From JAWOJB01 sp046484325 (GTDB lineage Bacteria; Actinomycetota; Acidimicrobiia; Spongiisociales; ZC4RG35), in the NCBI GenBank assembly GCA_046484325.1, contig JAWOJB010000055.1:1-56651 (forward strand): a DNA stretch of 56,651 bases, written 5' to 3'. Made by a program: the position numbers and the translations under genes. The notes beneath the pieces are model-generated. The model made no database searches and was not told where the DNA came from. It saw nothing but the letters and a program-made list of their open reading frames with translations. Position 1 is the first letter of the stretch; each line of letters begins with the position of its first letter. Positions 26,736 to 35,233 of the stretch are shown here, in pieces.

Positions 26736-28472
26736 TCAGCGTCGGGTCATCGCAGCCGTCTCCCGGCGGGGGAGTGCGGCGCCGGGCACGACGGCGCCGG
26801 GGACGACGACGGTGAAGCACGAACCTGGAAGCAGCTCGGACCGGCGGTAGCCGGCCGTCCCGCCGTGATTGCGGGCGATGGCGTCGACGACGGCCAGTCC
26901 GATTCCGGAGCCGGGGATGGCCGCGTTGAGCCGGTGAGGCCCACGCTCGAACCGCTCCCACACCGTCAGCTCGTACTTCTTGGGGATGCCCGGCCCGTCG
27001 TCGTGCACCTCGAGCACCAGGTCGCCGTCCCGTCCCTCCACCCGGACCGCTCGCCTCCCGTTCCCATACCGGATGGCGTTGGTCAGCAGGTTCACGACCA
27101 GCTGCTGGAGCCGGTCGGCGTCGGCGTCGACCACGAGGGGAACGGGGATGAGCACGTCCGTCCCGTCGGCGGCCCCGTCGACCGTGGCCACCGCCGAGAG
27201 GACGATCGCCGACACGTCGTGAGGGCCGCGCTCGAGCTCCATGTGGTCGATGGAGCCCCGGGCGAGCATGACGAGGTCGGTCACGATCCGTGTCATGTAG
27301 GCCGCCTGCTGGCGGACCACGGCCATCAGCTCGCGCCGCTCATCCTCACCGAGCTGTGCATCGGGGTCTTCGAGCACCTCCAGGAACCCGACCATGGCGG
27401 TGAGGGGCGTCCGGAGCTCGTGGGAGATCGACGAGACCAGGGCGGCTCGCTGGCCCTCCACAAGCTCGCGGTTCTCACGGATCGCGATGCTCTGACGGGC
27501 GATGACGAGCACACCGACCAGCAGGGTGGCGTAGAGGAGCGCCTGGCTCGAGCCGGCCAGGCTCGAACGCGTGACGTCGACGACGAGGGCGACCACCAGG
27601 GTGGCCGCCGCCGAGTACGGCGCCACCAGCGTCCACCACGGCGTGGTGCGATCGGCGTACTCCCGGAGGGGTGGGCGCCGGTCGACCATGCTCCCCGCCA
27701 TGAGGAATCCGGCGGTCGCCAGCAGGAAGAGGCCGAATGGCGCATCGATGTCCAGAAAGGCCGACGATCCGGTACTGGCGGCATCGTGGACCCGGGCGAG
27801 GAAGACGATGTCGGCCGAGGCCTGGAGGAGGATGGCTGCTGCCAGGAACAGCAGGCGGGGGTCGAACCGGAACGGCGACCGCCGCACGACCACGATCATC
27901 ACCGCCACGAACGCGGCCAGGTCCAGCGCCGGGTACATGCTGCCGATCACGACGTTCCACATCGGCGTGTCGCTTTCCCACGTCACGAGGCGGTCGAGGC
28001 CGTTCACCCAGAGCAGTGCCACGATCGAGACGGACCCGATCAGGCCGTCAAGGAGGAGTCGGGTGCGCGACGCGAGGTCCGGCGAGACATGGGGGAGCCT
28101 CCAGAGGCCGGTGACGACCAGCGCATAGGCGGCCAGGAAGAAGATGTCGAATGGGCCGAAGGCAGCAGTCCTGCGGTCGACGAGCGTGATGATCGAGTGG
28201 ATGACGACGCCGACCGCCCCCGACATGAGCCCGATCCCGATGAGCCGCCAGGAGGCCCGCTCGGTGGGATCCGACGACCTCGACTGGGTGTAGATGAGCC
28301 ATCCCGAGGCGCCATAGCCGATCGCCAGGACCGGCGCCGCCAGGTACTCGGCCGCCTGCGGCCACACGCTGACCGCCAGGGCGGTCCCGAGGATGAGAGC
28401 GAGTGCGGCGTGAATCCACCCGGAGGAGAGGGCGGCGCCGATCCCCGGCGCTGGAGACGTCGCTCGTGCCAT
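26736..28472 (-). CDS. Membrane sensor histidine kinase (orphan)
   Basis: 578 residues. The first ~330 contain about eight to ten hydrophobic segments and no recognisable periplasmic sensor domain, so sensing is probably by the membrane part. The HisKA box is SSISHELRTPLTAM (His 351). The HATPase domain has the N box LTNAIRYGNG, the G1 box HDDGPGIPKKY and the G2 box GSGIGLAVVDAI. A GGAGGGA precedes ATG 28472. No response regulator gene is adjacent, so it is an orphan within this window. It follows the alpha-oxoamine synthase gene by 31 bases and may be co-transcribed. Confidence 0.88.
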   Translation of the reverse strand: MARATSPAPGIGAALSSGWIHAALALILGTALAVSVWPQAAEYLAAPVLAIGYGASGWLIYTQSRSSDPTERASWRLIGIGLMSGAVGVVIHSIITLVDRRTAAFGPFDIFFLAAYALVVTGLWRLPHVSPDLASRTRLLLDGLIGSVSIVALLWVNGLDRLVTWESDTPMWNVVIGSMYPALDLAAFVAVMIVVVRRSPFRFDPRLLFLAAAILLQASADIVFLARVHDAASTGSSAFLDIDAPFGLFLLATAGFLMAGSMVDRRPPLREYADRTTPWWTLVAPYSAAATLVVALVVDVTRSSLAGSSQALLYATLLVGVLVIARQSIAIRENRELVEGQRAALVSSISHELRTPLTAMVGFLEVLEDPDAQLGEDERRELMAVVRQQAAYMTRIVTDLVMLARGSIDHMELERGPHDVSAIVLSAVATVDGAADGTDVLIPVPLVVDADADRLQQLVVNLLTNAIRYGNGRRAVRVEGRDGDLVLEVHDDGPGIPKKYELTVWERFERGPHRLNAAIPGSGIGLAVVDAIARNHGGTAGYRRSELLPGSCFTVVVPGAVVPGAALPRRETAAMTRR

Positions 28473-28503
28473 TCCCTCCCTATCGGCGCAGGCAGGCCCC
28501 CGC

Positions 28504-29814
28504 TCAACCCGTTTCGGGGGGTGCCACAGACCGACGCCGGACCTGCGGGGAGGCCATGTCGGTGTCACGAAGGTCGATCTCGACGGCGAGGTCCTCGCCC
28601 AGCACGTCGGCGACGTGAGAGGCCAGCGTGGTCAGCATGTCGACGATCTGGCGCTCGTCGTGGTGGAGGGTATGGGAGATCCGGAGACCCGACATGCCGA
28701 TCGGCACGGCCGGGAAGGAAGACGGGTTCAGGTAGTGCCCCTCGGCGAGCATGCGTCTCCCGACCTCGATGGTGTCCTCGACCCGGCCGATCTCGACGAA
28801 CCAGATGGGGGTGGCCGCGCTCGGCTTGACCGGGAGGCCGATTCGCCGGATCGTCCGCCCGGCCAGCTCGATGTGCGAGGCCATGCGTGCCCGCCGCTCG
28901 ACGTGCTCGTCCGCGAGATGGATCTCGGCCGAGGCCACGCCCGCGGCGAGCTCGGCCACTTGCAGCGGCCCTCCAAAGGTGAGCGGGCCTCCCAGGTAGC
29001 GCACCCGTTCGCGGACCTCGGGATCACCGAACGCAAGCGCCCCGCCACCCGACCCGAAGGATTTGGACAGTGACAGAGCCACGACGAGCCGGGGATGCAT
29101 GCGCATCCGCTCGAGGACCCATCCCCGCCCCTTCCATCCGTGCCAGGAGAAGCCGTGGGCGTCGTCGAGGTAGAGGTGGAGGTTCGGATGCCGATCGAGG
29201 AGGCCGGCCAGCAGGGCCACCGGAGCGGCGTCCCCGAACATCGAGTAGACGCCGTCGGCGAGGTACCACACGGCGTCGTGGCGGTCGGCGGCGGCTGCGA
29301 TCGTGCTGACGAGCAGCTCCCTGTCGCCGTGCGGCAGCACGTCGACAGGGATGCCCTCGGCCTTGAGGACCTGGACGGCGAGGTGGACCGACGCGTGCGC
29401 CTGGGCGTCCACCACGACCCGCGCCCCCGGGCCCACGAGCACCGGGAGCGCGGCCAGGTGCCCCAGGGTCGTGGTCGGGGTCACGAGCACGTGGCCGCCG
29501 GTGATGTCGCTCAGCAGCCGCTCCAGCCGCTCGTAGAGACGGAGCGACGTGTACACGGTCGAGGAGGAGTAGGTGATCCCGTATCGGCCCACCGCTTCAA
29601 TGGCAGCTCCGGTGACCCGGGGATCGAGGTTGAGGGCCATATACGAACAGGAGCCGAAGCTCACGACCTGCCGGCCGTTGATGCTCACGTACGGACCCCG
29701 GATCGGCTCGTCGTCGAGATGGACGTGCACCAGCCCGGCGTCCGCCGCCAGTCGGGCACGGGTCTCGTACCGTGCCAGAAGCCTGCGCAGCTGCGCTGCG
29801 TCATCCGTTCGCAT
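28504..29814 (-). CDS. Alpha-oxoamine synthase / class II aminotransferase-like PLP enzyme
   Basis: 436 residues of the fold-type I family that includes 8-amino-7-oxononanoate synthase, serine palmitoyltransferase and CqsA. Markers are SFGSCSYMALNLDPRV, SSSTVYTSLRLYERLERLL, VVVDAQAHASVHLA, the PLP-contacting LYLDDAHGFSWHG and the Schiff-base lysine in VALSLSKSFGSGGGAL. Such enzymes condense an acyl-CoA with an amino acid, usually with loss of CO2. No other biotin gene is nearby, so AONS function is not supported. It is downstream of the purine genes, with a hairpin over its ribosome site (29821-29845). Confidence 0.8.
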   Translation of the reverse strand: MRTDDAAQLRRLLARYETRARLAADAGLVHVHLDDEPIRGPYVSINGRQVVSFGSCSYMALNLDPRVTGAAIEAVGRYGITYSSSTVYTSLRLYERLERLLSDITGGHVLVTPTTTLGHLAALPVLVGPGARVVVDAQAHASVHLAVQVLKAEGIPVDVLPHGDRELLVSTIAAAADRHDAVWYLADGVYSMFGDAAPVALLAGLLDRHPNLHLYLDDAHGFSWHGWKGRGWVLERMRMHPRLVVALSLSKSFGSGGGALAFGDPEVRERVRYLGGPLTFGGPLQVAELAAGVASAEIHLADEHVERRARMASHIELAGRTIRRIGLPVKPSAATPIWFVEIGRVEDTIEVGRRMLAEGHYLNPSSFPAVPIGMSGLRISHTLHHDERQIVDMLTTLASHVADVLGEDLAVEIDLRDTDMASPQVRRRSVAPPETG

Positions 29815-29820
29815 GTTCCA

Positions 29821-29845
29821 CCTCTGGTCGTAGCGCCACCAGAGG
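29821..29845 (-). promoter_or_regulatory. Hairpin overlapping the ribosome binding site of the oxoamine synthase gene
   Basis: On the minus strand CCTCTGGT, a nine-base loop, then ACCAGAGG form a perfect 8-bp stem. The 3' arm contains AGAGG of the ribosome binding site, six bases from the ATG at 29814. Closing the stem should block initiation; this could be a translational switch or a chance stem in GC-rich DNA. Confidence 0.45.
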
Positions 29846-29957
29846 GGATGAGGCCCGTTCCGCCCTGAGCCCCGGGGGCCGACCGCACCGCCGGGCGGTC
29901 ACCCCTCGTGCGGCGACGTTACCCCACGCGGGGTGGTTGTGCCAGATTTCGCGACCG

Positions 29958-31754
29958 TCAGGCCGATACCAGGTCGTCGGGTCGGAGCGGCAGTCCCTCG
30001 TCGCCGGCGAGGAGCAGCGTCAGGAGGGACCGGTCGGCCTCGAAGCCGGGCGCCGGCGTCACCGACCAGCCACCGTCTTCGGGCTCGAGCAGGAAGGCGG
30101 GTCCCCGGTCGGCGCTGAACCGTCCCTGGTCGAGGAACAGGCGGGGCTTCACCGCCCATGGCGCCCCGTCCTCCGGACAGAAGGTCGTGCAGTTGCCGCA
30201 GTCGTTGCAGAGCTCGGCGAGGATCAGGTACTGCCAGGCGTCGGGGAGCTCGGACCGAAGAGCGGCCGGCGTCCGCACGTGGAGCACCGCGTTGTCGGGG
30301 CACACGGTGACGCACAGGTTGCAGGCCACGCAGCCCCAGCGCTCGAGCCGGTGGTCGACCGACCGCAGGCGTCGTCGGACCCGGTCGGCGGCGTAGGGCG
30401 CCCTCCCCTCGGGCTGTTGGAGCGACCATGCATACGCGGCCACCGCGTCGGGATGTCCGCCGGCCCTGGCCTCGCCGTCGGCGTGCTCGACCCAACCGGC
30501 GAGGTCGGTCACCGCCGCCGAGGTCATCTCCTCGGTGAGCTTTCGCAGCATGGCCGAGAGGTGGCCGTAGCCGCCGGGCTTGAGGAGCGTCGAGCAGACC
30601 GTGAGCGGCCGAGCCCCGGTGCCGGCGAGGGCGGGCAGGTTGGTCGCATCGAGCCCGGCCGACCACGAGACCTGGACGGGACCACCGTCAGGGCCGAGAC
30701 CCAGGACGCCGGGGAGCTCGGCGTGGAGCCGGGCGAGGAGCACGGAGGTGAGGACATGGAGGGGTGGCCCGGACAGATAGGCCTGGGCGCCGGGCAGCAC
30801 GCCACGCTCGTTCTCCACCACCAAAGTGTTGGACAGCTTGACGCCGAAGCGCCGTCCGCGTTCCTCGGCATGGGACTGCAGGGCGGGGATCAGGTCCAGC
30901 GCCCGATCGAAGGCGAGATCGGCCTCGAATGCGGCCGGGTCGAGCCGGACGTCGGTGTAGCCCAGCAGGTCGTGGAGGATGCGGGCGGCCGTGTCGTGAC
31001 CGAGCAGGGTGGGGTTGAGCTTGACGACCACATCCAGGTCGTACACGTCGGTCAGGTGGCGAGTGATCGCCTCGACCTCGTTGGGCGGGCATCCGTGGAA
31101 GGTCGATACGGTGACCGTCGTCGCCAGCCTGGTCTCGAACGGATGGTCACGCATCGCCCCGAAAGGCTCGGGGATCTCGTCCCGGAGGCGGTCGATCATG
31201 TCGCCTGCGTCGAGCATCCCGCGGATGAAGCGATCGACCTCGGGCGAGCGAATCCCGGCCAGGTCGTAGCCCACCGAGATGTCGAACACGCTCGAGCCCG
31301 GATCCCGGCCCACGACGGGCCATAGCTCGGGCCAGCCCCCCAGCAGGTCGAGCATCATCCACGCCTTCACGTACTCGACGAGCGACTCGTCGAGGCTCAG
31401 TTCCTGGCTCCACTCGACGTTGTAGCCCTCGCCCGCCATATCGATGCAGGGGCGGTCGATGTCGAGCTCGTCGAGCACCTGGACCGTCTTGCACTCGAAG
31501 ACCCGGGCACCCGTGAGCCAGGCGAGCGCATAGTTCTCCGCCAGCTGGGTGTGGGGCCCGGCGGCGGGCCCGAGAGGGGTTGCCGCCCGCCGGCCCCCCA
31601 ACTCGACGCCGAGGTCGTGGACGGGATCGACGTGGTGGAAGCGCCCGGAGGGGAGGTCGAAGATCCGATGCCGCGTCTCCCACTCACGGGCCACCCTTCC
31701 GAGCAACACTCGCAACGGGTAGGGGCGGAAGGGCGACCGGCGGAACGTGCTCAC
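29958..31754 (-). CDS. ygfK: YgfK-like iron-sulfur oxidoreductase subunit, short form
   Basis: 598 residues. Residues ~55-420 match the dihydropyrimidine-dehydrogenase/DHOD-like N-terminal part of E. coli YgfK: LGPAAGPHTQLAEN, VFECKTVQVLDELDIDRPCI, STFHGCPPNEVEAI, VKLNPTLLGHDTA, GVKLSNTLVVEN and STLLKPGGYGHLS. Then come two ferredoxin clusters, Cys 475/478/481/485 and Cys 516/519/522/526. The enteric protein is ~1030 residues with a GltD-like FAD/NAD(P)H module between these parts; that module is absent here. GTG 31754 follows GGAGGAG. YgfK is needed for anaerobic urate/purine breakdown in gut bacteria, probably for a reductive ring step. It is 13 bases after ssnA in an add-ssnA-ygfK run. Confidence 0.85.
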   Translation of the reverse strand: MSTFRRSPFRPYPLRVLLGRVAREWETRHRIFDLPSGRFHHVDPVHDLGVELGGRRAATPLGPAAGPHTQLAENYALAWLTGARVFECKTVQVLDELDIDRPCIDMAGEGYNVEWSQELSLDESLVEYVKAWMMLDLLGGWPELWPVVGRDPGSSVFDISVGYDLAGIRSPEVDRFIRGMLDAGDMIDRLRDEIPEPFGAMRDHPFETRLATTVTVSTFHGCPPNEVEAITRHLTDVYDLDVVVKLNPTLLGHDTAARILHDLLGYTDVRLDPAAFEADLAFDRALDLIPALQSHAEERGRRFGVKLSNTLVVENERGVLPGAQAYLSGPPLHVLTSVLLARLHAELPGVLGLGPDGGPVQVSWSAGLDATNLPALAGTGARPLTVCSTLLKPGGYGHLSAMLRKLTEEMTSAAVTDLAGWVEHADGEARAGGHPDAVAAYAWSLQQPEGRAPYAADRVRRRLRSVDHRLERWGCVACNLCVTVCPDNAVLHVRTPAALRSELPDAWQYLILAELCNDCGNCTTFCPEDGAPWAVKPRLFLDQGRFSADRGPAFLLEPEDGGWSVTPAPGFEADRSLLTLLLAGDEGLPLRPDDLVSA

Positions 31755-31767
31755 GATGACTCCTCCC

Positions 31768-32793
31768 TCACAACAGGCGGGCGTGAAGCCGGCTCGCCTG
31801 CTCGGCGGCCTTGGCGCGGACTTCGGCGGGGTCGACCCGGGTGGGGATCCCCTCGTCGAGGACGATCTCATCGTCGACGACCACCCGGAGTGGTCGAATC
31901 CCTGGAGTGAAGGCCACATGCCAGGGATCCATGGGACCGTAGGACCACGTCACCTCGTCGTCGGCCACCTCGGGGACCAGTCGGGCCCCGCCCGTGAGCC
32001 AGTCCCAGGCCGTCTCGGGCGAGGCGGTGACGTCGTCGGCCCGGTGGCAGAGGTAGGCGATGGAGAACTCCTCGAGCATGGCGGCCCCGATGCCGTCGGA
32101 GCCCAGCACCACCGGGTTGGCGAACCGGGCCGGGCGGGCGTAGCCCACCCCGTTGTTGAGATTGGACCGGGGGTTGTGGGCCACGATGCCGGGCAGGCCC
32201 GGTTCCTCGGGCAGGTGGACGCAATGGGCCAGGAGCCAATCGTCGCGGGCCAGGCCGGCCAACCGGCGGGGGGCATCGGCATCGACCGTGCCCTCACACA
32301 CGTGGACGTGTACGCCGACCCCCAGGTCATGGGCGAGACCGGCGGCGGCCTCCAGCGTCTCGTCGCTGCACGTGAACGCAGCGTGGACACCCACCATCCC
32401 CCGGCCGCCGCTGCGCAGGAACCGCTCGTTCTCGGCCAACCCGGCCGCGGCGCCCTCCCGGCCGTGACGGTCGGTGACGCCGTAGGCACACACCACCCGG
32501 ACTCCGACCTCGGCGCACGCCGCGGCGATGACGTCGAGGCTCCCTTCGATGGCCGAGGGCGACTCGTGGTGGTCGACGATGGCGGTGGTGCCATGCTCCA
32601 GGGCCTCGAGGGCCCCCAGCATCGCCGACCAGCGGATGATCTCCAGGTCGAGGGCGGCGTCGAGCCTCCACCAGATCAGCTCCAGGATCTCGGCGAACCC
32701 CCGGGGGGTGCGGGGCGGCGCCGGCATCCCCCGCGCCAGGGTCGAATAGAGATGGTGGTGGGCGCACACCAGGCCAGGGGTAAGCGAGCTCAC
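31768..32793 (-). CDS. ssnA: SsnA-like amidohydrolase, N-terminally short
   Basis: 341 residues. Closely matches the core of E. coli SsnA: TPGLVCAHHHLYSTLARGM (metal His 12/14), LIWWRLDAALDLEIIRWSA, TTAIVDHHESPSAIEGSL, HVHVCEGT (His 164), LAHCVHLP (His 190), VAHNPRSNLNNGVGYARP and GSDGIGAAMLEEF (metal Asp 233). Enteric SsnA is ~440 residues and begins with ~55 residues of a beta-sandwich that are absent here; the frame upstream runs into the deaminase gene without similarity. GTG 32793 overlaps the add stop. SsnA-type enzymes hydrolyse C-N bonds in purine-derived rings and belong to the urate/purine cluster. Exact substrate not settled. Confidence 0.85.
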   Translation of the reverse strand: MSSLTPGLVCAHHHLYSTLARGMPAPPRTPRGFAEILELIWWRLDAALDLEIIRWSAMLGALEALEHGTTAIVDHHESPSAIEGSLDVIAAACAEVGVRVVCAYGVTDRHGREGAAAGLAENERFLRSGGRGMVGVHAAFTCSDETLEAAAGLAHDLGVGVHVHVCEGTVDADAPRRLAGLARDDWLLAHCVHLPEEPGLPGIVAHNPRSNLNNGVGYARPARFANPVVLGSDGIGAAMLEEFSIAYLCHRADDVTASPETAWDWLTGGARLVPEVADDEVTWSYGPMDPWHVAFTPGIRPLRVVVDDEIVLDEGIPTRVDPAEVRAKAAEQASRLHARLL

Positions 32794-33812
32794 GCCATCG
32801 CCTCGCTCGGCCGGGAGGCCAGATACTCGTCGAGCCGGCGGATGAGCCGGGCCCTCTCGTCGTCCGCCAGGAACGACGACTCGAGAGAGGTCCGGGCCAG
32901 CGTGACCATCCTCTCGCGACCCAGCCGCATGGCCTGCTCCGATCGGACGTAGTTGTCGCCGATGTAGCCACCGAAGTAGGCGGGATCGTCGGAGTTGACG
33001 GTGACCCTGAGCCCGGCGTCCATCATGCTCGCCAGAGGGTGGTCCTCGAGACGGTCGAACACCTTCAGCCGGATGTTGGAGAGAGGGCACACCGTGAGTG
33101 GGACACGGTCGCGGGCGAGACGCTCGACCAGCGCGTGCTCCTCGACCGAGCGCACCCCGTGGTCGATGCGCTCGGCCCCCAGCAGGTCGAGCGCCTGCCA
33201 CACGTACTCGGGCGGACCCTCCTCGCCGGCGTGGGCGACGACGTGGAGCCCGAGCTCGCGGGCGTGGCGGAACACCTCCACGAACTCGGCGGGGGGATGG
33301 CCTACCTCTGACGAGTCGAGCCCGACTCCGAGCAGGAGATGCTTGAACCCGGCCGCCCGGTGCAGGGCCTCCATCGCCTCCGCTGCCGGGAGATGGCGCA
33401 GGAAGCACATGATCAGGCCGCTCGACACGCCGAGGCGACTGCCGCCGTCGTCGAGGGCGGCGACGATGCCGTGGAGCACCGTCTCGAAGGGGATGCCCCG
33501 GGCGGTGTGGGTCTGAGGGTCGAAGAAGATCTCCGCTCTCACCACCCCGTCCGCCGCCGCCTGTTGGAGATAGGCCCAGGTCAGGTCGTAGAAATCCTGC
33601 TCGGTCCGGAGCACATCGGCGCCCTCGTAGTAGATGTCGAGGAACGATTGGAGATCTACGAACTCGTACGCCTCTTGCAGCGCCTCTACCGAGGGATATC
33701 GAAGCGGCACGCCGTTGCGTCTGGCAAGGGCGAAGAGCAGGTCCGGTTCGAGCGTGCCCTCGATGTGTACATGGAGTTCGGCCTTGGGGAGGCCGCGCAG
33801 GAAGGCATCCAC
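32790..33812 (-). CDS. Adenosine deaminase superfamily, probably adenine deaminase type
   Basis: 340 residues. Zinc ligands: LPKAELHVHIEGTLEP (H-x-H), the histidine in HVVAHAGEEGPPEY with its catalytic Glu, IDHGVRS, and Asp in VTVNSDDPAYFGGYIG. The DDPAYFGGY form is typical of the adenine-deaminase branch of this superfamily; adenosine deaminases usually have DDP-(x)-F variants. It would convert adenine to hypoxanthine, feeding the hydroxylases and the neighbouring phosphoribosyltransferase. GTG 33812 has GGGAG upstream. First gene of the minus-strand add-ssnA-ygfK unit. Confidence 0.85.
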   Translation of the reverse strand: MDAFLRGLPKAELHVHIEGTLEPDLLFALARRNGVPLRYPSVEALQEAYEFVDLQSFLDIYYEGADVLRTEQDFYDLTWAYLQQAAADGVVRAEIFFDPQTHTARGIPFETVLHGIVAALDDGGSRLGVSSGLIMCFLRHLPAAEAMEALHRAAGFKHLLLGVGLDSSEVGHPPAEFVEVFRHARELGLHVVAHAGEEGPPEYVWQALDLLGAERIDHGVRSVEEHALVERLARDRVPLTVCPLSNIRLKVFDRLEDHPLASMMDAGLRVTVNSDDPAYFGGYIGDNYVRSEQAMRLGRERMVTLARTSLESSFLADDERARLIRRLDEYLASRPSEAMA

Positions 33813-33901
33813 GTTGTGCTCCCTTCGTCGTCGACCCAACGCTACGCACCGGGCGAGCCCGAAGACAGGGCCGGGTGTCATCCCGGGCGTAGGCTGGGCC
33901 C

Positions 33902-34417
33902 ATGCAGACGGCATCCCTCGATCCCAGGTTCAACGAGGAGGAGCTCCGGTCGGCGGTTTCCAGGATCGCGAACGAGATCTCGTCCGACTACGCCGGCGAG
34001 ACTCCCCTCATGGTCGGCATCCTCAAGGGTTGTTTCGTGTTCCTGGCCGATTTGGTCAGGGAGATGACCATCGAGGTCGAGATCGACTTCGTCCGGGCTC
34101 GCTCCTACGGGAAGGGAACGAGCTCGAGTGGCGCCGTGGAGATCACCAAGGACATCGAGACCGACCTCTCCGGCCGCCACGTCGTCGTGGTCGAAGACAT
34201 CGAGGACACGGGGCTGACGATGGAGGTGGTCGTCGAGCGGATCCGGGCCGGCCACCCAGCCTCGGTGCGCCGCTGCGCCCTGCTCGTCCGGAAGGGGACC
34301 CCCCGCCCCGACTACATGGGCTTCGAGGTCGGTCCCGGCTTCGTGGTCGGCTATGGGATCGACTACGCCGAGCGATACCGGGGCCTGCGGGGCATCGAGG
34401 CCGTGCCGGGGACCTGA
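33902..34417 (+). CDS. hpt: Hypoxanthine phosphoribosyltransferase
   Basis: 171 residues. The PRPP-binding loop VVVVEDIEDTGLTMEVV, VGILKGCFVFLADLVREM, the SYGKGTSSSG flexible loop and the end VVGYGIDYAERYRGL are all typical of bacterial HPRT. It salvages hypoxanthine or guanine to IMP/GMP using PRPP. Normal length. It is divergent from the deaminase gene (89-base gap) and ends six bases before the convergent heliorhodopsin. Its position inside the purine island makes a salvage/degradation branch point. Confidence 0.92.
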   Translation: MQTASLDPRFNEEELRSAVSRIANEISSDYAGETPLMVGILKGCFVFLADLVREMTIEVEIDFVRARSYGKGTSSSGAVEITKDIETDLSGRHVVVVEDIEDTGLTMEVVVERIRAGHPASVRRCALLVRKGTPRPDYMGFEVGPGFVVGYGIDYAERYRGLRGIEAVPGT

Positions 34418-34423
34418 CCGGGC

Positions 34424-35197
34424 TCAGGCCGCCAGTGTTCCTCCGAACACCTGCCAGGCGAGGGCCGACTTGGCGACGAGGCTCAGGATTACGTACCAGG
34501 TCTCCCCGTAGAGGTAGTCGCGCCAGCGCCCGACCTGCCGGTACTGCAGCAGCATGTTGATCGCGAAGCTGTTGAAGAAGAGGAACAGCGACACGAAGAT
34601 CCCGATCACGAACCCCGGGGGCGACGCCTCGGTGGTGGGGCTCACCAGGTAGACCCCGATCAGGATCCAGGGGACGATGCCGGCCAGGCAGCCGAAGGCG
34701 TAGGCGAGCCAGTCCGAGGTGCCGGGCTGCTCGTACTTCTCCACGAGCAGGCCGAACAGGATCATCGCGGCGTTCACCCCGAAGAGGGCGCCGAGGGCGG
34801 CGACGTCCGAGACGCCGGTGAGCATGGCGATGAGCACGATCATCACCGAGGAGCTCAGCGAGTACTCGATCCAGCGGGCGTCGTTGCGATTCCTGGCCAG
34901 GTTGGCCCGATACCGGGGGAACCCGATCGGCGAGGCGATCCACCAGTGGGCGATCGCCGAGAGGAAGAGGAACAGGGCGACCCCCGAGGCGATGGAGATC
35001 TCGAACAGCGTGGTGGGGGACGGGGGCGTGCCCACCCCGGGCGGCCCCTCCAAGAAGGTGGCCGTGACGGGGAGAGCCACGTCGGTGGCGAGGGCGAGCA
35101 CGGCCACGCCCTGAACGGCGTGCAGCAGGCCCATACCCGCGTTGAACCGGCGCAGCCGGCGGATGCGGAGATCGGGGGAGTGGTCGAGGGGGGTCAT
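34424..35197 (-). CDS. Heliorhodopsin
   Basis: 257 residues, seven predicted hydrophobic helices. The retinal-binding lysine is Lys 243 in LSLVAKSALAWQVFGG, the hallmark of helix 7 in heliorhodopsins. The counterion glutamate is Glu 111 in RWIEYSLSSSVMIVLIAML. Other family residues are AIAHWWIASPIGFPRYRANL and MILFGLLVEKYEQPG. Heliorhodopsins are light-absorbing membrane proteins with inverted topology, no established ion pumping, and suggested signalling or enzyme-regulating roles. The gene lies 36 bases downstream of the hydantoinase on the same strand, so one transcript is likely. No retinal synthesis gene is in the window. Confidence 0.95.
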   Translation of the reverse strand: MTPLDHSPDLRIRRLRRFNAGMGLLHAVQGVAVLALATDVALPVTATFLEGPPGVGTPPSPTTLFEISIASGVALFLFLSAIAHWWIASPIGFPRYRANLARNRNDARWIEYSLSSSVMIVLIAMLTGVSDVAALGALFGVNAAMILFGLLVEKYEQPGTSDWLAYAFGCLAGIVPWILIGVYLVSPTTEASPPGFVIGIFVSLFLFFNSFAINMLLQYRQVGRWRDYLYGETWYVILSLVAKSALAWQVFGGTLAA

Positions 35198-35233
35198 CCG
35201 GTGAGTATGCCAGATGTCGACAAAGAGTCGGTA

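Noticed and set aside
26865..28829. Long open frame antisense to the histidine kinase
   Set aside because: The kinase has all HisKA/HATPase boxes; the antisense product has no domain signature.
28504..29814. Calling the oxoamine synthase BioF
   Set aside because: No other biotin gene is present and the family is broad; only the reaction class is supported.
29958..31754. Naming the YgfK-like gene a selenate reductase subunit
   Set aside because: That label comes from older annotation; no selenium-related gene is nearby and the purine context fits better.
31747..32952. Long open frame antisense to ssnA
   Set aside because: Shadow of the SsnA-like gene, which has complete metal-binding motifs on the minus strand.
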